Of a stretch of DNA of 43,109 bases, positions 26,068 to 34,546 are shown in pieces; positions within the stretch are counted from its first letter, which is position 1; each line of letters opens with the position of its first letter. Made by a program: the position numbers and the translations under genes. Location of the stretch: positions 1-43,109 of the forward strand of contig BBSL01000397.1 in NCBI GenBank assembly GCA_001319865.1, given 5' to 3'. The notes under the pieces were generated by a model, which worked only from the letters and a program-made list of their open reading frames with translations, had not been told where the DNA came from and did no database searches. This DNA comes from Burkholderia sp. E7m39 (GTDB lineage Bacteria; Pseudomonadota; Gammaproteobacteria; Burkholderiales; Burkholderiaceae).

Positions 26068-27370
26068 TTTTTACCCTTCCATCGGCGTCGACGCGCCACT
26101 GTTGGATGCCGTTGTAGTGATAGTTGGAGTTCAATCCGCGCGCCTGCACGAGCGCCTCGCGCGTGGGCTGCACATAGCCCGTCGAATCCGTCGCGCGCGA
26201 GAGAATCACTGTCGGCTCGCCGTTCCAGATCCAGCCCGACTGAAAGCGCGTCAACGCGCGATCGCGTGCCCGTTCGTCTAGTGCCGCGTCTTGCCATGTC
26301 TTTCCGCCATCCGTCGATACCTCGACCCGGCGAATCGTGCCTCGCCCCGACCATGCGAGACCGACAATGGGATAGAAGCCTTGCACTGTCAGCCAATGCC
26401 CCGCCGAGGGCCGTGTGATCACCGACTTCGCATCCATTTCGAACACGAACTGTCGAGCGCGACCATCGGGCAACAGCCCCGTGTACTTCGACGTTTCCTC
26501 GCGTGTCTCCAGTGGCGCATTGACGATTTTCAGGCGCCGCAGCCACTTCACATTCGTATTGCCTTCGAACCCCGGGACGATCAGTCGCAGCGGATAGCCG
26601 TTCTCCGGACGCAGACGCTCGCCGTTCTGTGCATAGACGACGAGCGCGCGATCGAGAATCCTGTCGAGCGGAAGGCTGCGCGTCATCGACGCCGCATCGG
26701 CGCCTTCAGCAAGCAGCCATTTTGGCGGGCGCCCATCGCTCGCCGCTGCGAAGCCGCCCGTCGCTTCCAGCAAAGTCGAAAGACGCACGCCCGTCCACTC
26801 GCAACAGGACAGTAGTCCATGCGTGATCTGCACGGGCAGACCGCTCGGCCCTTTCCATTCGCTGGCCGTGTTGCCCGAGCATTCGAGGAAGTGAATGCGC
26901 GATTCTGACGGCAGACGCAGCAGGTCATCCAGCGTGAAGAGCTTCGGATCGCGCACCAGGCCGTGCACGACGAGCCGGTGCGCGTCGGGATCGATGTCGG
27001 GCACGCCGGCATGATGTCGCTCATATACAAGTCCGTTGGGCGTGATCGTGCCGTGCAGGTCCGCGAGCGGCGTCAGCGAAGAAGCCGCGCCCGGCATGGG
27101 CCATGCGCGCGCGGCGCGACGCACGACATTCGCTTCGCGCGGCGACGGTTGTCCGTAAGGATGTTCGAGAATCGGCGCGCCTGGTGTTTGCGTCCATGGA
27201 TCGACGCTCAATGGGCGCAACAGGGTCGCTGCCTTCACGCTCGGCGCGACGAGCGCGGAAAGCGCCAGGCCGCCGAGCATCCGCCGACGCGGCGACGTGA
27301 GATCGGCCTTCGTACGGCGGGCGGCTGGGGTGTCGCGCCAGCCGGTTGTTGAACGTGAGTTTCGCGGCAT
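26060..27370 (-). CDS. soxC: Molybdenum sulfite dehydrogenase (SoxC/SorA family)
   Basis: 436 residues from ATG 27370; the frame extends to 27493 but only this start gives a normal Tat signal (PRRRMLGGLALSALV, cleaved near APSVKA). It has the sulfite-oxidase fold: SLTPLADLHGTITPNGLVYERHH, then VHGLVRDPKLFTLDDLLRLP, and FLECSGNTASEW with Cys164 as the molybdenum ligand. The C-terminal dimerisation domain contains IRRVEVSTDGGKTWQDA. The N-terminal text is closer to SoxC than to SorA, but the partner is a one-haem cytochrome. It oxidises sulfite to sulfate in the periplasm. It is divergent from groES and has a good promoter at 27415-27443. Confidence 0.9.
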   Translation of the reverse strand: MPRNSRSTTGWRDTPAARRTKADLTSPRRRMLGGLALSALVAPSVKAATLLRPLSVDPWTQTPGAPILEHPYGQPSPREANVVRRAARAWPMPGAASSLTPLADLHGTITPNGLVYERHHAGVPDIDPDAHRLVVHGLVRDPKLFTLDDLLRLPSESRIHFLECSGNTASEWKGPSGLPVQITHGLLSCCEWTGVRLSTLLEATGGFAAASDGRPPKWLLAEGADAASMTRSLPLDRILDRALVVYAQNGERLRPENGYPLRLIVPGFEGNTNVKWLRRLKIVNAPLETREETSKYTGLLPDGRARQFVFEMDAKSVITRPSAGHWLTVQGFYPIVGLAWSGRGTIRRVEVSTDGGKTWQDAALDERARDRALTRFQSGWIWNGEPTVILSRATDSTGYVQPTREALVQARGLNSNYHYNGIQQWRVDADGRVKNA

Positions 27371-27414
27371 GTTCGTAACCTGCAGGACAGCATTGGTCGA
27401 TCGACAAGCGGTCA

Positions 27415-27443
27415 AGTATAGGTACGCAACGTTCGCGGCCCAA
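27415..27443 (-). promoter_or_regulatory. Promoter of the soxC-cytochrome operon
   Basis: On the minus strand TTGGGC (27438-27443) and TATACT (27415-27420) are separated by 17 bases, close to the sigma-70 consensus. The -10 lies 45 bp upstream of the ATG at 27370. Confidence 0.6.
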
Positions 27444-27572
27444 GCGCGATTGCGTCTAACGTTATGACGCATGCCGATAAGCAGGCAGGACATCCCATGC
27501 TCACAGCAGAAGACCAGGCACTCACCTTCTGCGCGTTAAGCCATCCGGTGCAATGTAAATCTCGCGCCGCCG

Positions 27573-27595
27573 ATAAGGTTCTGCCAAACCGTTAT
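27573..27595. promoter_or_regulatory. Imperfect palindrome upstream of groES
   Basis: ATAAGGTT (27573-27580) and AACCGTTAT (27587-27595) are inverted copies with one extra base in the right arm. It directly abuts the groES -35 element. A LysR-type or other activator/repressor site is possible. It does not look like the CIRCE heat-shock operator. Confidence 0.35.
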
Positions 27596-27624
27596 TGGAG
27601 CCTCTCTCGCACCCTTCCTATACT
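27595..27624 (+). promoter_or_regulatory. Promoter of groES-groEL
   Basis: TTGGAG (27595-27600) and TATACT (27619-27624) with an 18-base spacer, 76 bp before the groES start. It is a sigma-70 pattern. I see no clear sigma-32 promoter and no CIRCE element, so heat-shock control is not evident. Confidence 0.5.
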
Positions 27625-27700
27625 CGGCTTTCCATCAGCACTCGTTACACGAGATTGCTAATGAGGAACCATCCGTCACCGCACCAGAAGGAAATAACAG

Positions 27701-27991
27701 ATGAGTCTGCGTCCATTACATGATCGCGTGATCGTGAAGCGTCTCGATCAGGAAAACCGTACTGCATCGGGCATCGTGATTCCCGATAGCGCCGCCGAAA
27801 AGCCGGACCAAGGCGAAATCGTCGCCGTCGGGCCGGGCCGTCGCAGCGACGACGGCAAGCGTATCGAACCCGACCTGAAGGTCGGCGAGCGCGTGTTGTT
27901 CGGCAAATATGCGGGCCAGTCGGTGAAGGTCGATGGCAACGAACTGCTCGTGCTGCGCGAAGAAGATATTGTCGCGGTCGTTCAATCCTGA
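27701..27991 (+). CDS. groES: Co-chaperonin GroES
   Basis: 96 residues, the exact family length. It starts MSLRPLHDRVIVKRLDQENR and has the mobile loop (ENRTASGIVIPDSAAEKP), the GEIVAVGPGRR core strand and the DGNELLVLREEDIVAVV end. AAGGAAA precedes the ATG by seven bases. As the heptameric lid of GroEL it closes the folding chamber in the cytoplasm. The groEL start is 13 bp downstream. Probably not the housekeeping copy, given the location in a sulfur-metabolism block. Confidence 0.95.
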   Translation: MSLRPLHDRVIVKRLDQENRTASGIVIPDSAAEKPDQGEIVAVGPGRRSDDGKRIEPDLKVGERVLFGKYAGQSVKVDGNELLVLREEDIVAVVQS

Positions 27992-28004
27992 GGAGAATGC
28001 AATC

Positions 28005-29645
28005 ATGGCAGCCAAAGAAATCGCTTTCAGCGATCACGCACGCTCGAAACTGGTGGAAGGCGTCAACCTGCTCGCCAATGCGGTGAAGGTCACGCTCGGC
28101 CCGAAAGGCCGCAACGTCGTGCTCGAGCGGAGTTTCGGCAGTCCCATCGTCACGAAGGACGGTGTGTCCGTTGCGAAAGAAATCGAGCTTGCGGACAAGT
28201 TGGAGAACATCGGCGCACAACTCGTGAAGGAAGTCGCGTCGAAAACCAGTGATGCTGCCGGTGATGGCACGACGACAGCCACCGTGCTCGCGCAGGCAAT
28301 CGTGCGCGAGGGCCAAAAGTACGTGGCGGCGGGACTTAATCCGCTCGATCTGAAGCGCGGCATCGACAAGGCTGTGATCGCCGCTGTCGAAGAACTGAAG
28401 AAAATCAGCAAGCCAACCACCACCAGCAAAGAGATCGCGCAGGTCGCGACCATCTCGGCCAATGGTGAAGAATCGATCGGGCAGCGCATCGCGGAAGCGA
28501 TCGATCGTGTCGGCAAGGAAGGCGTGATCACCGTCGAAGACGGCAAGTCGCTCGCCGATGAACTCGACGTGGTCGAAGGTCTGCAATTCGACCGCGGCTA
28601 TCTGTCACCCTACTTCATCAACAATCCGGACCGTCAACTGGCCGTGCTCGAGGAGCCGTTCATCCTGCTGCACGACAAGAAGATCTCGAACATCCGTGAT
28701 CTGCTGCCCGTGCTCGAACAGGTTGCAAAGGCGGGACGCCCGCTGCTGATCATCGCGGAAGACGTGGAGGGCGAAGCGCTCGCGACGCTGGTCGTGAACA
28801 ACATTCGCGGCATCCTGAAGACAGTCGCCGTGAAGGCGCCTGGTTTCGGCGACCGTCGCAAGGCACTGCTCGAAGACATCGCGATTCTGACGGGCGGCCA
28901 GGTGATCGCCGAGGAGACCGGCCTGACGCTCGAAAAGGCGACCCTCGCGGAACTCGGCCAGGCCAAGCGCATCGAGGTCGGCAAGGAGAACACCACGGTC
29001 ATCGACGGCGCGGGCGAGAAGGTCAACATCGCGGCACGTGTGAAGCAGATTCGCGCGCAGATCGCCGAGGCAACGTCCGACTACGATCGCGAAAAACTGC
29101 AGGAACGCGTGGCGAAGCTTGCAGGCGGCGTCGCCGTCATCAAGGTGGGCGGCGCGACCGAGATCGAAGTGAAGGAGAAGAAAGACCGCGTCGACGATGC
29201 GCTGCACGCTACGCGCGCGGCTGTCGAAGAAGGCATCGTGCCGGGTGGCGGCGTAGCGCTGATCCGCGTCAAACAGGCGATCGCCGAACTGAAGGGTGCG
29301 AATGCCGACCAGAACGCCGGTATCAACATCGTGCGCCGTGCGCTCGAAGAACCGTTGCGCCAGATCGTCGCGAATGCGGGCGAGGAAGCGAGCGTGATCG
29401 TCGCCAAGGTCGCGGAGGGTTCGGGCAACTACGGCTACAACGCGGCCACGGGTCAGTATGGCGATCTCGTCGAAACGGGTGTCGTCGATCCGACCAAGGT
29501 CACGCGTACCGCGCTGCAAAACGCGGCATCGGTGGCCAGCCTGCTGCTGACAACGGACGCCACCGTGCATGAAGCGCCCAAGGATGCAGCGCCCGCTGCT
29601 GCGCCGGGTGGTCCGGGGGCGGGTGGTCCCGGGTTCGACTTCTAG
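28005..29645 (+). CDS. groEL: Chaperonin GroEL, accessory copy
   Basis: 546 residues from ATG 28005, with GGAG eight bases ahead of it. It starts MAAKEIAFSDHARSKLVEGV. The ATP-binding DGTTTATVLAQAI contains the catalytic Asp at about 87. Apical-domain text (VAKAGRPLLIIAEDVEGEAL) and equatorial PGGGVALIR are intact. Housekeeping beta-proteobacterial GroELs end in GGM repeats. This one ends in PGGPGAGGPGFDF, without any methionine, a sign of a divergent paralogue. Proximity to soxC suggests a role in folding enzymes of this cluster, but that is inference. Confidence 0.95.
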   Translation: MAAKEIAFSDHARSKLVEGVNLLANAVKVTLGPKGRNVVLERSFGSPIVTKDGVSVAKEIELADKLENIGAQLVKEVASKTSDAAGDGTTTATVLAQAIVREGQKYVAAGLNPLDLKRGIDKAVIAAVEELKKISKPTTTSKEIAQVATISANGEESIGQRIAEAIDRVGKEGVITVEDGKSLADELDVVEGLQFDRGYLSPYFINNPDRQLAVLEEPFILLHDKKISNIRDLLPVLEQVAKAGRPLLIIAEDVEGEALATLVVNNIRGILKTVAVKAPGFGDRRKALLEDIAILTGGQVIAEETGLTLEKATLAELGQAKRIEVGKENTTVIDGAGEKVNIAARVKQIRAQIAEATSDYDREKLQERVAKLAGGVAVIKVGGATEIEVKEKKDRVDDALHATRAAVEEGIVPGGGVALIRVKQAIAELKGANADQNAGINIVRRALEEPLRQIVANAGEEASVIVAKVAEGSGNYGYNAATGQYGDLVETGVVDPTKVTRTALQNAASVASLLLTTDATVHEAPKDAAPAAAPGGPGAGGPGFDF

Positions 29646-29766
29646 GACTCGAATGACGGGGTGCGCTGATGCTGTGAAGCGTCAGTGCAAGAACGCCGCG
29701 CGCATCGATGAGATGTGCCCGGCGTTTGCGTTTGACAACGGCAAAAGAATCGCGGCTACGACGTTT

Positions 29767-30084
29767 TCAATGCGCGCGGCTGAGCAGTTCGAAGCTGGCG
29801 TCGTCGCTGGCGGTCGAACGCCTGTCGCGTCCCCAGCCGACTGCTCGACGATAGCTGCCCATGAGCGTGGAATCGACAGCGACGTCAAGGCTTTGTACAG
29901 TCTCAGGCGCGACGAACAGTGCATCTTCCGGGCAATACAGCTCGCACATGAAGCAGGTTTGGCAGTCTTCCTGCCGCGCGATTTTTGGCACACCTTCGGG
30001 CACGGCATCGAATACATTGGTGGGACAGGCGCGCACGCAGATGTTGCAGCCCGTGCAGCGCGACGCATCGACGATCTCGATCAT
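29767..30084 (-). CDS. Dicluster [4Fe-4S] ferredoxin (AprB-like position)
   Basis: 105 residues. It has two cluster motifs: CTGCNICVRACP (10-21) and CQTCFMCELYCP (about 41-52), each with the Cys-x2-Cys-x2-Cys-x3-Cys-Pro pattern of 2[4Fe-4S] ferredoxins. The ATG overlaps the stop of the FAD oxidoreductase gene as ATGA, so the two are co-translated. The C-terminal 50 residues lack cysteine and may bind the flavoprotein. It should pass electrons to or from the FAD subunit, as AprB does for AprA. It is shorter than AprB (about 150 residues). The longer in-frame start at 30261 lies inside the neighbour and is rejected. Confidence 0.9.
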   Translation of the reverse strand: MIEIVDASRCTGCNICVRACPTNVFDAVPEGVPKIARQEDCQTCFMCELYCPEDALFVAPETVQSLDVAVDSTLMGSYRRAVGWGRDRRSTASDDASFELLSRAH

Positions 30085-31730
30085 GCCGCCACTCCTTCGA
30101 CCTGTGCCATGTCTCCTTTCACCTTCACACGTTCGACCCACACCTCGTCGAGGCCGCCGCTCAACAGCCGGTGACGCTGACGTGGATCGGTCGCAGCATA
30201 GTCGTGCCGCCGATGCATGCCGCGCGTTTCGTTGCGCTGTAATGCGCTCCGGTACATCCAACGCGAATTGGCGAGCATCGCAGCCGCTTCGCGTGCGCGC
30301 ACGCCCTGCCGCACGTCGCGCGGTGCACCCGCGTGACGCAAACGCAGCCAGAGCGCGTCGAGACGACTCAGCGAATCGTCGAGCAGATCGCTGCTGCGCG
30401 TCCAGTTGCGCTGGGTCGGAAACACTTCCTGCTGTACTGCGCGGATAACAGCCTCGCTATCGATGGGCGACGCGCCGCCGCCATCGCGCAACGCGGCACG
30501 GCCCGCGTGGAGAAGCGTGCGTGCGCCTCGCGTGCGTCGCGACGAACGCGCATGATGGGCGGCACCCGCACCCGCCCAGAACCCCGACGACATCGCCCAC
30601 GCCGCGTTGTGGCTGCCGCCGCCCGTGAAGCCGCCGCAGATCAGTTCGCGCGTCGCCGCATCGCCTGCCGCGTACAGGCCCTCCACCGACGTCGTGCACG
30701 TCTCGTCGACCAGATGCAGGCCGCCCGTGCCGCGCACCGTCCCTTCCAGCCGCAGCGTGACCGGAAAGTGCTGCGTGAAGGGATCGATGCCGCGCCGGTC
30801 GAACGGCAGGAAAAAATTCGGCTGCGCGCTGCGCATCCATGTGCGAATCGCGTCGTCGGCACGGTCGAGGCACGCATAGACCGGCTGCGTCTCCAGCGTT
30901 TTCGCGATCACACCACGGCCGCGCGACGAGCCCGCCCCTTCGATCACCGACCCTTCACGGTCATAGAAAGTGGCCCAGTTGTAAAACAACGATTTCGTCA
31001 CCGAAGAGAACGCGGGCCCAAGGCCGTAGGCATTCGAGAATTCCATGCCTGACAATGACGCACCCGCCTCCGCTGCCATCAACTGGCCATCGCCCGTCAG
31101 CACGTTGCAGCCGAGCGCATTGCTCAGGAACGCGCAGCCACCTGTCGCGATGACCACGCTGCCTGCCTTCACGATCCATGTCTCGTCCGATTGCCGATGC
31201 ACGCCCGCCGCGCCCGCTACGGCGCCCTGCTCGTCGACGAGCAGTTCGAGCGCCGGACTGTGGTCGAGAATGCGCACGCCCGCCTGCTTGACGTGCTTGC
31301 GCATCAGCCGCATGTACTCCGGTCCTTGCAGCGAAGTACGCTGCTCGATGCCGGTTTCATCGACAGGAAACGGATAACCCCATTGCGCGAGCTGCTCGCA
31401 GTTGATCCACGTCTGTTCGAGTACGCGGTCCATCCATGTGTGCTCGGCCAGTTCGCCGCCGAGCACATAGCGGCTCGCTTTGGCGCGCGAGCGCTCGGCT
31501 TGATCGGGCGCGACGTGCCAGACGCCCGTCCCCGACGGCGCCGTAGCGCCCGATGTGCCGCAAAAGCCCTTGTCCGCGAGAATGACCTTCGCGCCCTTCG
31601 CTGCCGCACTGATGCCCGCCCATGTGCCGGCCGGACCGCCACCTATCACCAGCACGTCTGCGTCATGCCATGTCTGCGCGTCCGCTGCCGCCACGCGCTC
31701 AAGACCTCTGCTTGCCGCTGTTTCGCTCAT
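30081..31730 (-). CDS. AprA/fumarate-reductase-like FAD oxidoreductase
   Basis: 549 residues, cytoplasmic. The FAD-binding Rossmann start is DVLVIGGGPAGTWAGISAAAKG (GxGxxG about 30-35). It continues with FCGTSGATAPSGTGVWHV, VVIATGGCAF and the C-terminal FAD motif EGLYAAGDAATRELICGGF. This is the succinate dehydrogenase/fumarate reductase/APS reductase flavoprotein fold. In sequence length and ferredoxin pairing it is nearest to AprA. I cannot confirm the catalytic Arg/His set of AprA from sequence alone. A role in oxidising or reducing a sulfur compound is inferred from the operon, which also has a TauD-like gene. L-aspartate-oxidase-type activity is an alternative. Confidence 0.85.
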   Translation of the reverse strand: MSETAASRGLERVAAADAQTWHDADVLVIGGGPAGTWAGISAAAKGAKVILADKGFCGTSGATAPSGTGVWHVAPDQAERSRAKASRYVLGGELAEHTWMDRVLEQTWINCEQLAQWGYPFPVDETGIEQRTSLQGPEYMRLMRKHVKQAGVRILDHSPALELLVDEQGAVAGAAGVHRQSDETWIVKAGSVVIATGGCAFLSNALGCNVLTGDGQLMAAEAGASLSGMEFSNAYGLGPAFSSVTKSLFYNWATFYDREGSVIEGAGSSRGRGVIAKTLETQPVYACLDRADDAIRTWMRSAQPNFFLPFDRRGIDPFTQHFPVTLRLEGTVRGTGGLHLVDETCTTSVEGLYAAGDAATRELICGGFTGGGSHNAAWAMSSGFWAGAGAAHHARSSRRTRGARTLLHAGRAALRDGGGASPIDSEAVIRAVQQEVFPTQRNWTRSSDLLDDSLSRLDALWLRLRHAGAPRDVRQGVRAREAAAMLANSRWMYRSALQRNETRGMHRRHDYAATDPRQRHRLLSGGLDEVWVERVKVKGDMAQVEGVAA

Positions 31731-31770
31731 CCGTATGTCCGTGTCGTGGAGAACACCGTTAGAGAACAGC

Positions 31771-32595
31771 TCATCGACCTTCCCCCTTCCATGCCGTCAG
31801 ACGCCGCTCGGTTACCACCACGGCCTGATTGAACGCCAGCCCCAGCAATGCCAGCGTAACGATGCCTGCGTACATCTTGGGAATTTCGAAGGTGAACTGC
31901 GAGTAGTTGACGAGATGACCAAGCCCCGCTTTCGCGCCTACCATTTCCGCCGCGATCAGCACGAGAATCGAATACGCGCCCGCCACGCGGATGCCCGTGA
32001 ACACGGCAGGCACGGAAGCAGGCAGCACGACCTTGACGAACAGTTGCACGGGCTTCAGCCCCATCGAGCGCGCGGAACGGATCAGCAATGGATCGACATT
32101 GCGCACGCCCGTGACGGTATTGAGCAGCACGGGCCAGATGCATGAGTAGATCACCATCGACACTTTCGACGTCTCGCCCATGCCCAGCACGAGTACGAAC
32201 ACTGGCAGCAGCGCGAGCGGCGCCGTGTTGCGAAAGAGTTCCAGCAGCGGGTTCAGCACATCGGCAAGCACCCGATACCAGCCGATAAATAGCCCCAGCG
32301 GCACGCCCACTGCCACGGCAATCGCGAACCCGGCTGCCGCGCGCGCGGTGCTGGCAAGCAGATGCCCGCCCAGTTCGCCCGAAAGGGCCATGTCGAACAA
32401 CGCGCGCAGCACTGTCGAAAACGGCGGCAGAAAGGTCGCGTCGACCCAACCAGCGCGCGGCAACACTTCCCACAGCGCGACGAAAGCGACGATCGCAATA
32501 CTTCCGCGCAACACGCGAGGTGCCGCTGTCAATACGTACTCGCGGATGGCACGCCACGCGCTACCGTGCTTCGACCCGACCGACAACGTGCTCAT
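31771..32595 (-). CDS. Sulfonate-type ABC transporter permease
   Basis: 274 residues from ATG 32595 with AGGAGGAA upstream; the in-frame ATG at 32619 would precede that site. Six or so hydrophobic segments follow a polar N-terminus. The EAA loop is about 164-195 (IRSARSMGLKPVQLFVKV, then LPASVPAVFTGI). It is the single permease of operon 3, between the ATPase gene (25 bp upstream) and the FAD oxidoreductase gene (41 bp downstream). TauC/SsuC type. Confidence 0.88.
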   Translation of the reverse strand: MSTLSVGSKHGSAWRAIREYVLTAAPRVLRGSIAIVAFVALWEVLPRAGWVDATFLPPFSTVLRALFDMALSGELGGHLLASTARAAAGFAIAVAVGVPLGLFIGWYRVLADVLNPLLELFRNTAPLALLPVFVLVLGMGETSKVSMVIYSCIWPVLLNTVTGVRNVDPLLIRSARSMGLKPVQLFVKVVLPASVPAVFTGIRVAGAYSILVLIAAEMVGAKAGLGHLVNYSQFTFEIPKMYAGIVTLALLGLAFNQAVVVTERRLTAWKGEGR

Positions 32596-32619
32596 GATGA
32601 TTCCTCCTGTCCGGTCCAC

Positions 32620-33420
32620 TCAGGCCGCGTGCGCAACCTGCAGATGTGCCCCACTGCGGCGCTGCCGGATCAGTTGCCATATCTCGTGACGCAGACGCAC
32701 GAACTCGGGCGTTGCGCGCACGTCTTCCGAGAGATCGCCGCGTGGCACGTGCACGGGCAGCGCGTGCGTGATGCGCCCCGGCGCGGCCGCCATGACAAGC
32801 ACCCGCTGACCGAGATAGATGGCTTCGTCGATCGAATGGGTGATGAACACCACCGTCGTGCCCGTGCGTTGCCAGATCCGCAGCAACTCGTCCTGCAAGG
32901 CCTCGCGCGTTTGCGCGTCGAGCGCCGCGAACGGTTCGTCCATCAGCAGTACGTCCGGCTCGTATGACAGCGCTCGGGCAATCGCCACGCGCTGCTTCAT
33001 GCCACCCGATAACTGATGCGGATAGTGCCCGGAGAACGCGCCCAGGCCGACAAGATCCAGAAATCGCAGTGCCGTTGCGCGGCGCTCGCGTTTATCGACG
33101 CCCTTCGCCTCCAGTCCGAACTCGATGTTGCCGAGCGCCGTCTTCCACGGAAAGAGCGCGTATTGCTGGAACACGATGCCGCGGTCGAGACCCGGCCCGT
33201 CGATTTCGCGCCCGCCCACCAGGATCTGTCCACGATCGGGCTTCGTCAGGCCGCCGATCAGATCGAGCAAGGTCGTCTTGCCGCATCCGCTCGGTCCGAC
33301 GAGCGCGACGAATTCACCTGGCGCGACATCGAAGGACACATCTTCCAGCACCACGAAATGGCCGCGCCGGTTCAGATGAAAACTCTTGCCGACGTTACGC
33401 ACGCTAATCGACGTACTCAT
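32620..33420 (-). CDS. Sulfonate-type ABC transporter ATPase
   Basis: 266 residues, with GGGAGG six bases upstream of the ATG. Motifs: Walker A GPSGCGKTTLLDLIGGL, Q-loop VFQQYALFPWKTA, signature LSGGMKQRVAIARAL, Walker B VLLMDEPFAALDAQTR and switch THSIDEAIYLGQRV. SsuB/TauB family. It couples ATP hydrolysis to the permease at 31771 and starts 28 bp after the binding-protein gene. The short C-terminal extension is normal for the family. Confidence 0.9.
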   Translation of the reverse strand: MSTSISVRNVGKSFHLNRRGHFVVLEDVSFDVAPGEFVALVGPSGCGKTTLLDLIGGLTKPDRGQILVGGREIDGPGLDRGIVFQQYALFPWKTALGNIEFGLEAKGVDKRERRATALRFLDLVGLGAFSGHYPHQLSGGMKQRVAIARALSYEPDVLLMDEPFAALDAQTREALQDELLRIWQRTGTTVVFITHSIDEAIYLGQRVLVMAAAPGRITHALPVHVPRGDLSEDVRATPEFVRLRHEIWQLIRQRRSGAHLQVAHAA

Positions 33421-33447
33421 ACTGCCTCCCGTTGACGCGCCGATGGC

Positions 33448-34491
33448 TCACTTGCTCGCCACCGACTGATTGAACGGATTGAATTCGTTTGAATAGACGG
33501 CGCCCAGCTTTACCTGTCCCGGTTTCAGCACGCCATTGTTGACGTACCAGTCGATGTAGGTGGTGAAGTCTTCAGCTGCGATCAGACCGCCCTTGCCGCC
33601 CACACCCGCCGACTTCCAGTAGTTGACGATCGAGGTGTCCTCGTTGCGATGGCGCGCCTCGACGATTTTTTTCAGTCTGGCCACGACCTCCGCGCGCGGC
33701 GCATTGCGCGCCCACTCGATCGCCCGCGCCGTGCCGTCGACGAACTTGTGCACCGTGTTCGGGTTCTGCGCGATGAACTTGTCCGTGAACAGGTAGCTCG
33801 CATAGCCGAACGAGCCGAGCAACTGGTAGTCGGTGGTCAGCAGTCTTGCGCCACCGTCTGCAAGCAGCTTGTCCTTGATGATGTCTTCGAGGAACACGGC
33901 ATCGAGCTGCTTCTGTTTCAGCAATTGCGCGAGGTTCACGGGCGGCGCCGCAACGAAGACGACCTTCTCGATTTGCTCTTTGGACAAGCCGGATTTCTGC
34001 AGATACGCCGTCACCAGATATTGCTCGTACGCACCCGGCGTGTTCACGCCGATCTTGCGTCCGATCAGATCACGCGCGCCTTTGATGGGGCTGTCCTGCA
34101 ACACGAACAGGCCGCCGTTGGTCTCCTTGTCCGTTCCAACGTAGGAGATCACTGCCTTCACAGGCGCATGCGCCGCCACGAGTTTCACAATCGATCCATT
34201 AAACGCACCGCCAAAATCGACATCGCCCGTGACGGCCGCCTGAATGTCCTGCGGGCCGCTAATCGTGTTGCCAACCCACTTGAGCTTGATCGGCGCGAGG
34301 TAACCGAGATCTTCGGCCAACTCCGGATACAGCACCTTGCTGGCCCAGCCCTGATAGCGCAGTTCCAGCTTCTCGGGCGTCTGCGCATGCGCGGGAATAG
34401 ACACGATAGCTGCCGACACGACAACCGCAATCACGCTTGCAGCGATGAGCGCCGCCAGGCGGCGTCCGGCATCAAAGACACGACGCTTCAT
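33448..34491 (-). CDS. Periplasmic sulfonate/organosulfur-binding protein
   Basis: 347 residues, with GGAG eight bases ahead of the ATG. A long hydrophobic Sec signal runs to about residue 36 (SVIAVVVSAAIVSIPAHA). The SsuA/TauA-like fold shows in ELRYQGWASKVLYPELAED, TGDVDFGGAFNGSIVKLVAA, IKGARDLIGRKIGVNTPG and LLKQKQLDAVFLEDII. The opening LRYQGW differs from the other two binding proteins here. With the adjacent TauD-like enzyme, a taurine-like sulfonate is a reasonable guess for the ligand. Confidence 0.86.
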   Translation of the reverse strand: MKRRVFDAGRRLAALIAASVIAVVVSAAIVSIPAHAQTPEKLELRYQGWASKVLYPELAEDLGYLAPIKLKWVGNTISGPQDIQAAVTGDVDFGGAFNGSIVKLVAAHAPVKAVISYVGTDKETNGGLFVLQDSPIKGARDLIGRKIGVNTPGAYEQYLVTAYLQKSGLSKEQIEKVVFVAAPPVNLAQLLKQKQLDAVFLEDIIKDKLLADGGARLLTTDYQLLGSFGYASYLFTDKFIAQNPNTVHKFVDGTARAIEWARNAPRAEVVARLKKIVEARHRNEDTSIVNYWKSAGVGGKGGLIAAEDFTTYIDWYVNNGVLKPGQVKLGAVYSNEFNPFNQSVASK

Positions 34492-34546
34492 TGAACAGGC
34501 TCCATGGTGAAAGTGCGAGAGAATGATTCAGGCGATCTGGATGGCT

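Noticed and set aside
25402..26418. 338-codon plus-strand ORF across the cytochrome and sulfite dehydrogenase genes
   Set aside because: Antisense to two genes with clear haem and molybdenum motifs and an 8-base overlap.
27371..27700. CIRCE heat-shock operator upstream of groES
   Set aside because: The 9-bp CIRCE inverted repeat with its nine-base spacer is not present; the palindrome at 27573 has a different sequence and spacing.
27645..28586. 313-codon minus-strand ORF opposite groES-groEL
   Set aside because: It is antisense to strongly recognisable chaperonin genes; high GC and third-position bias produce long mirror frames. The 28605-29570 minus frame is rejected for the same reason.
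33649..34494. 281-codon plus-strand ORF opposite the operon 3 binding protein
   Set aside because: Shadow frame; the minus strand has a signal peptide, ribosome binding site and SsuA-type motifs.
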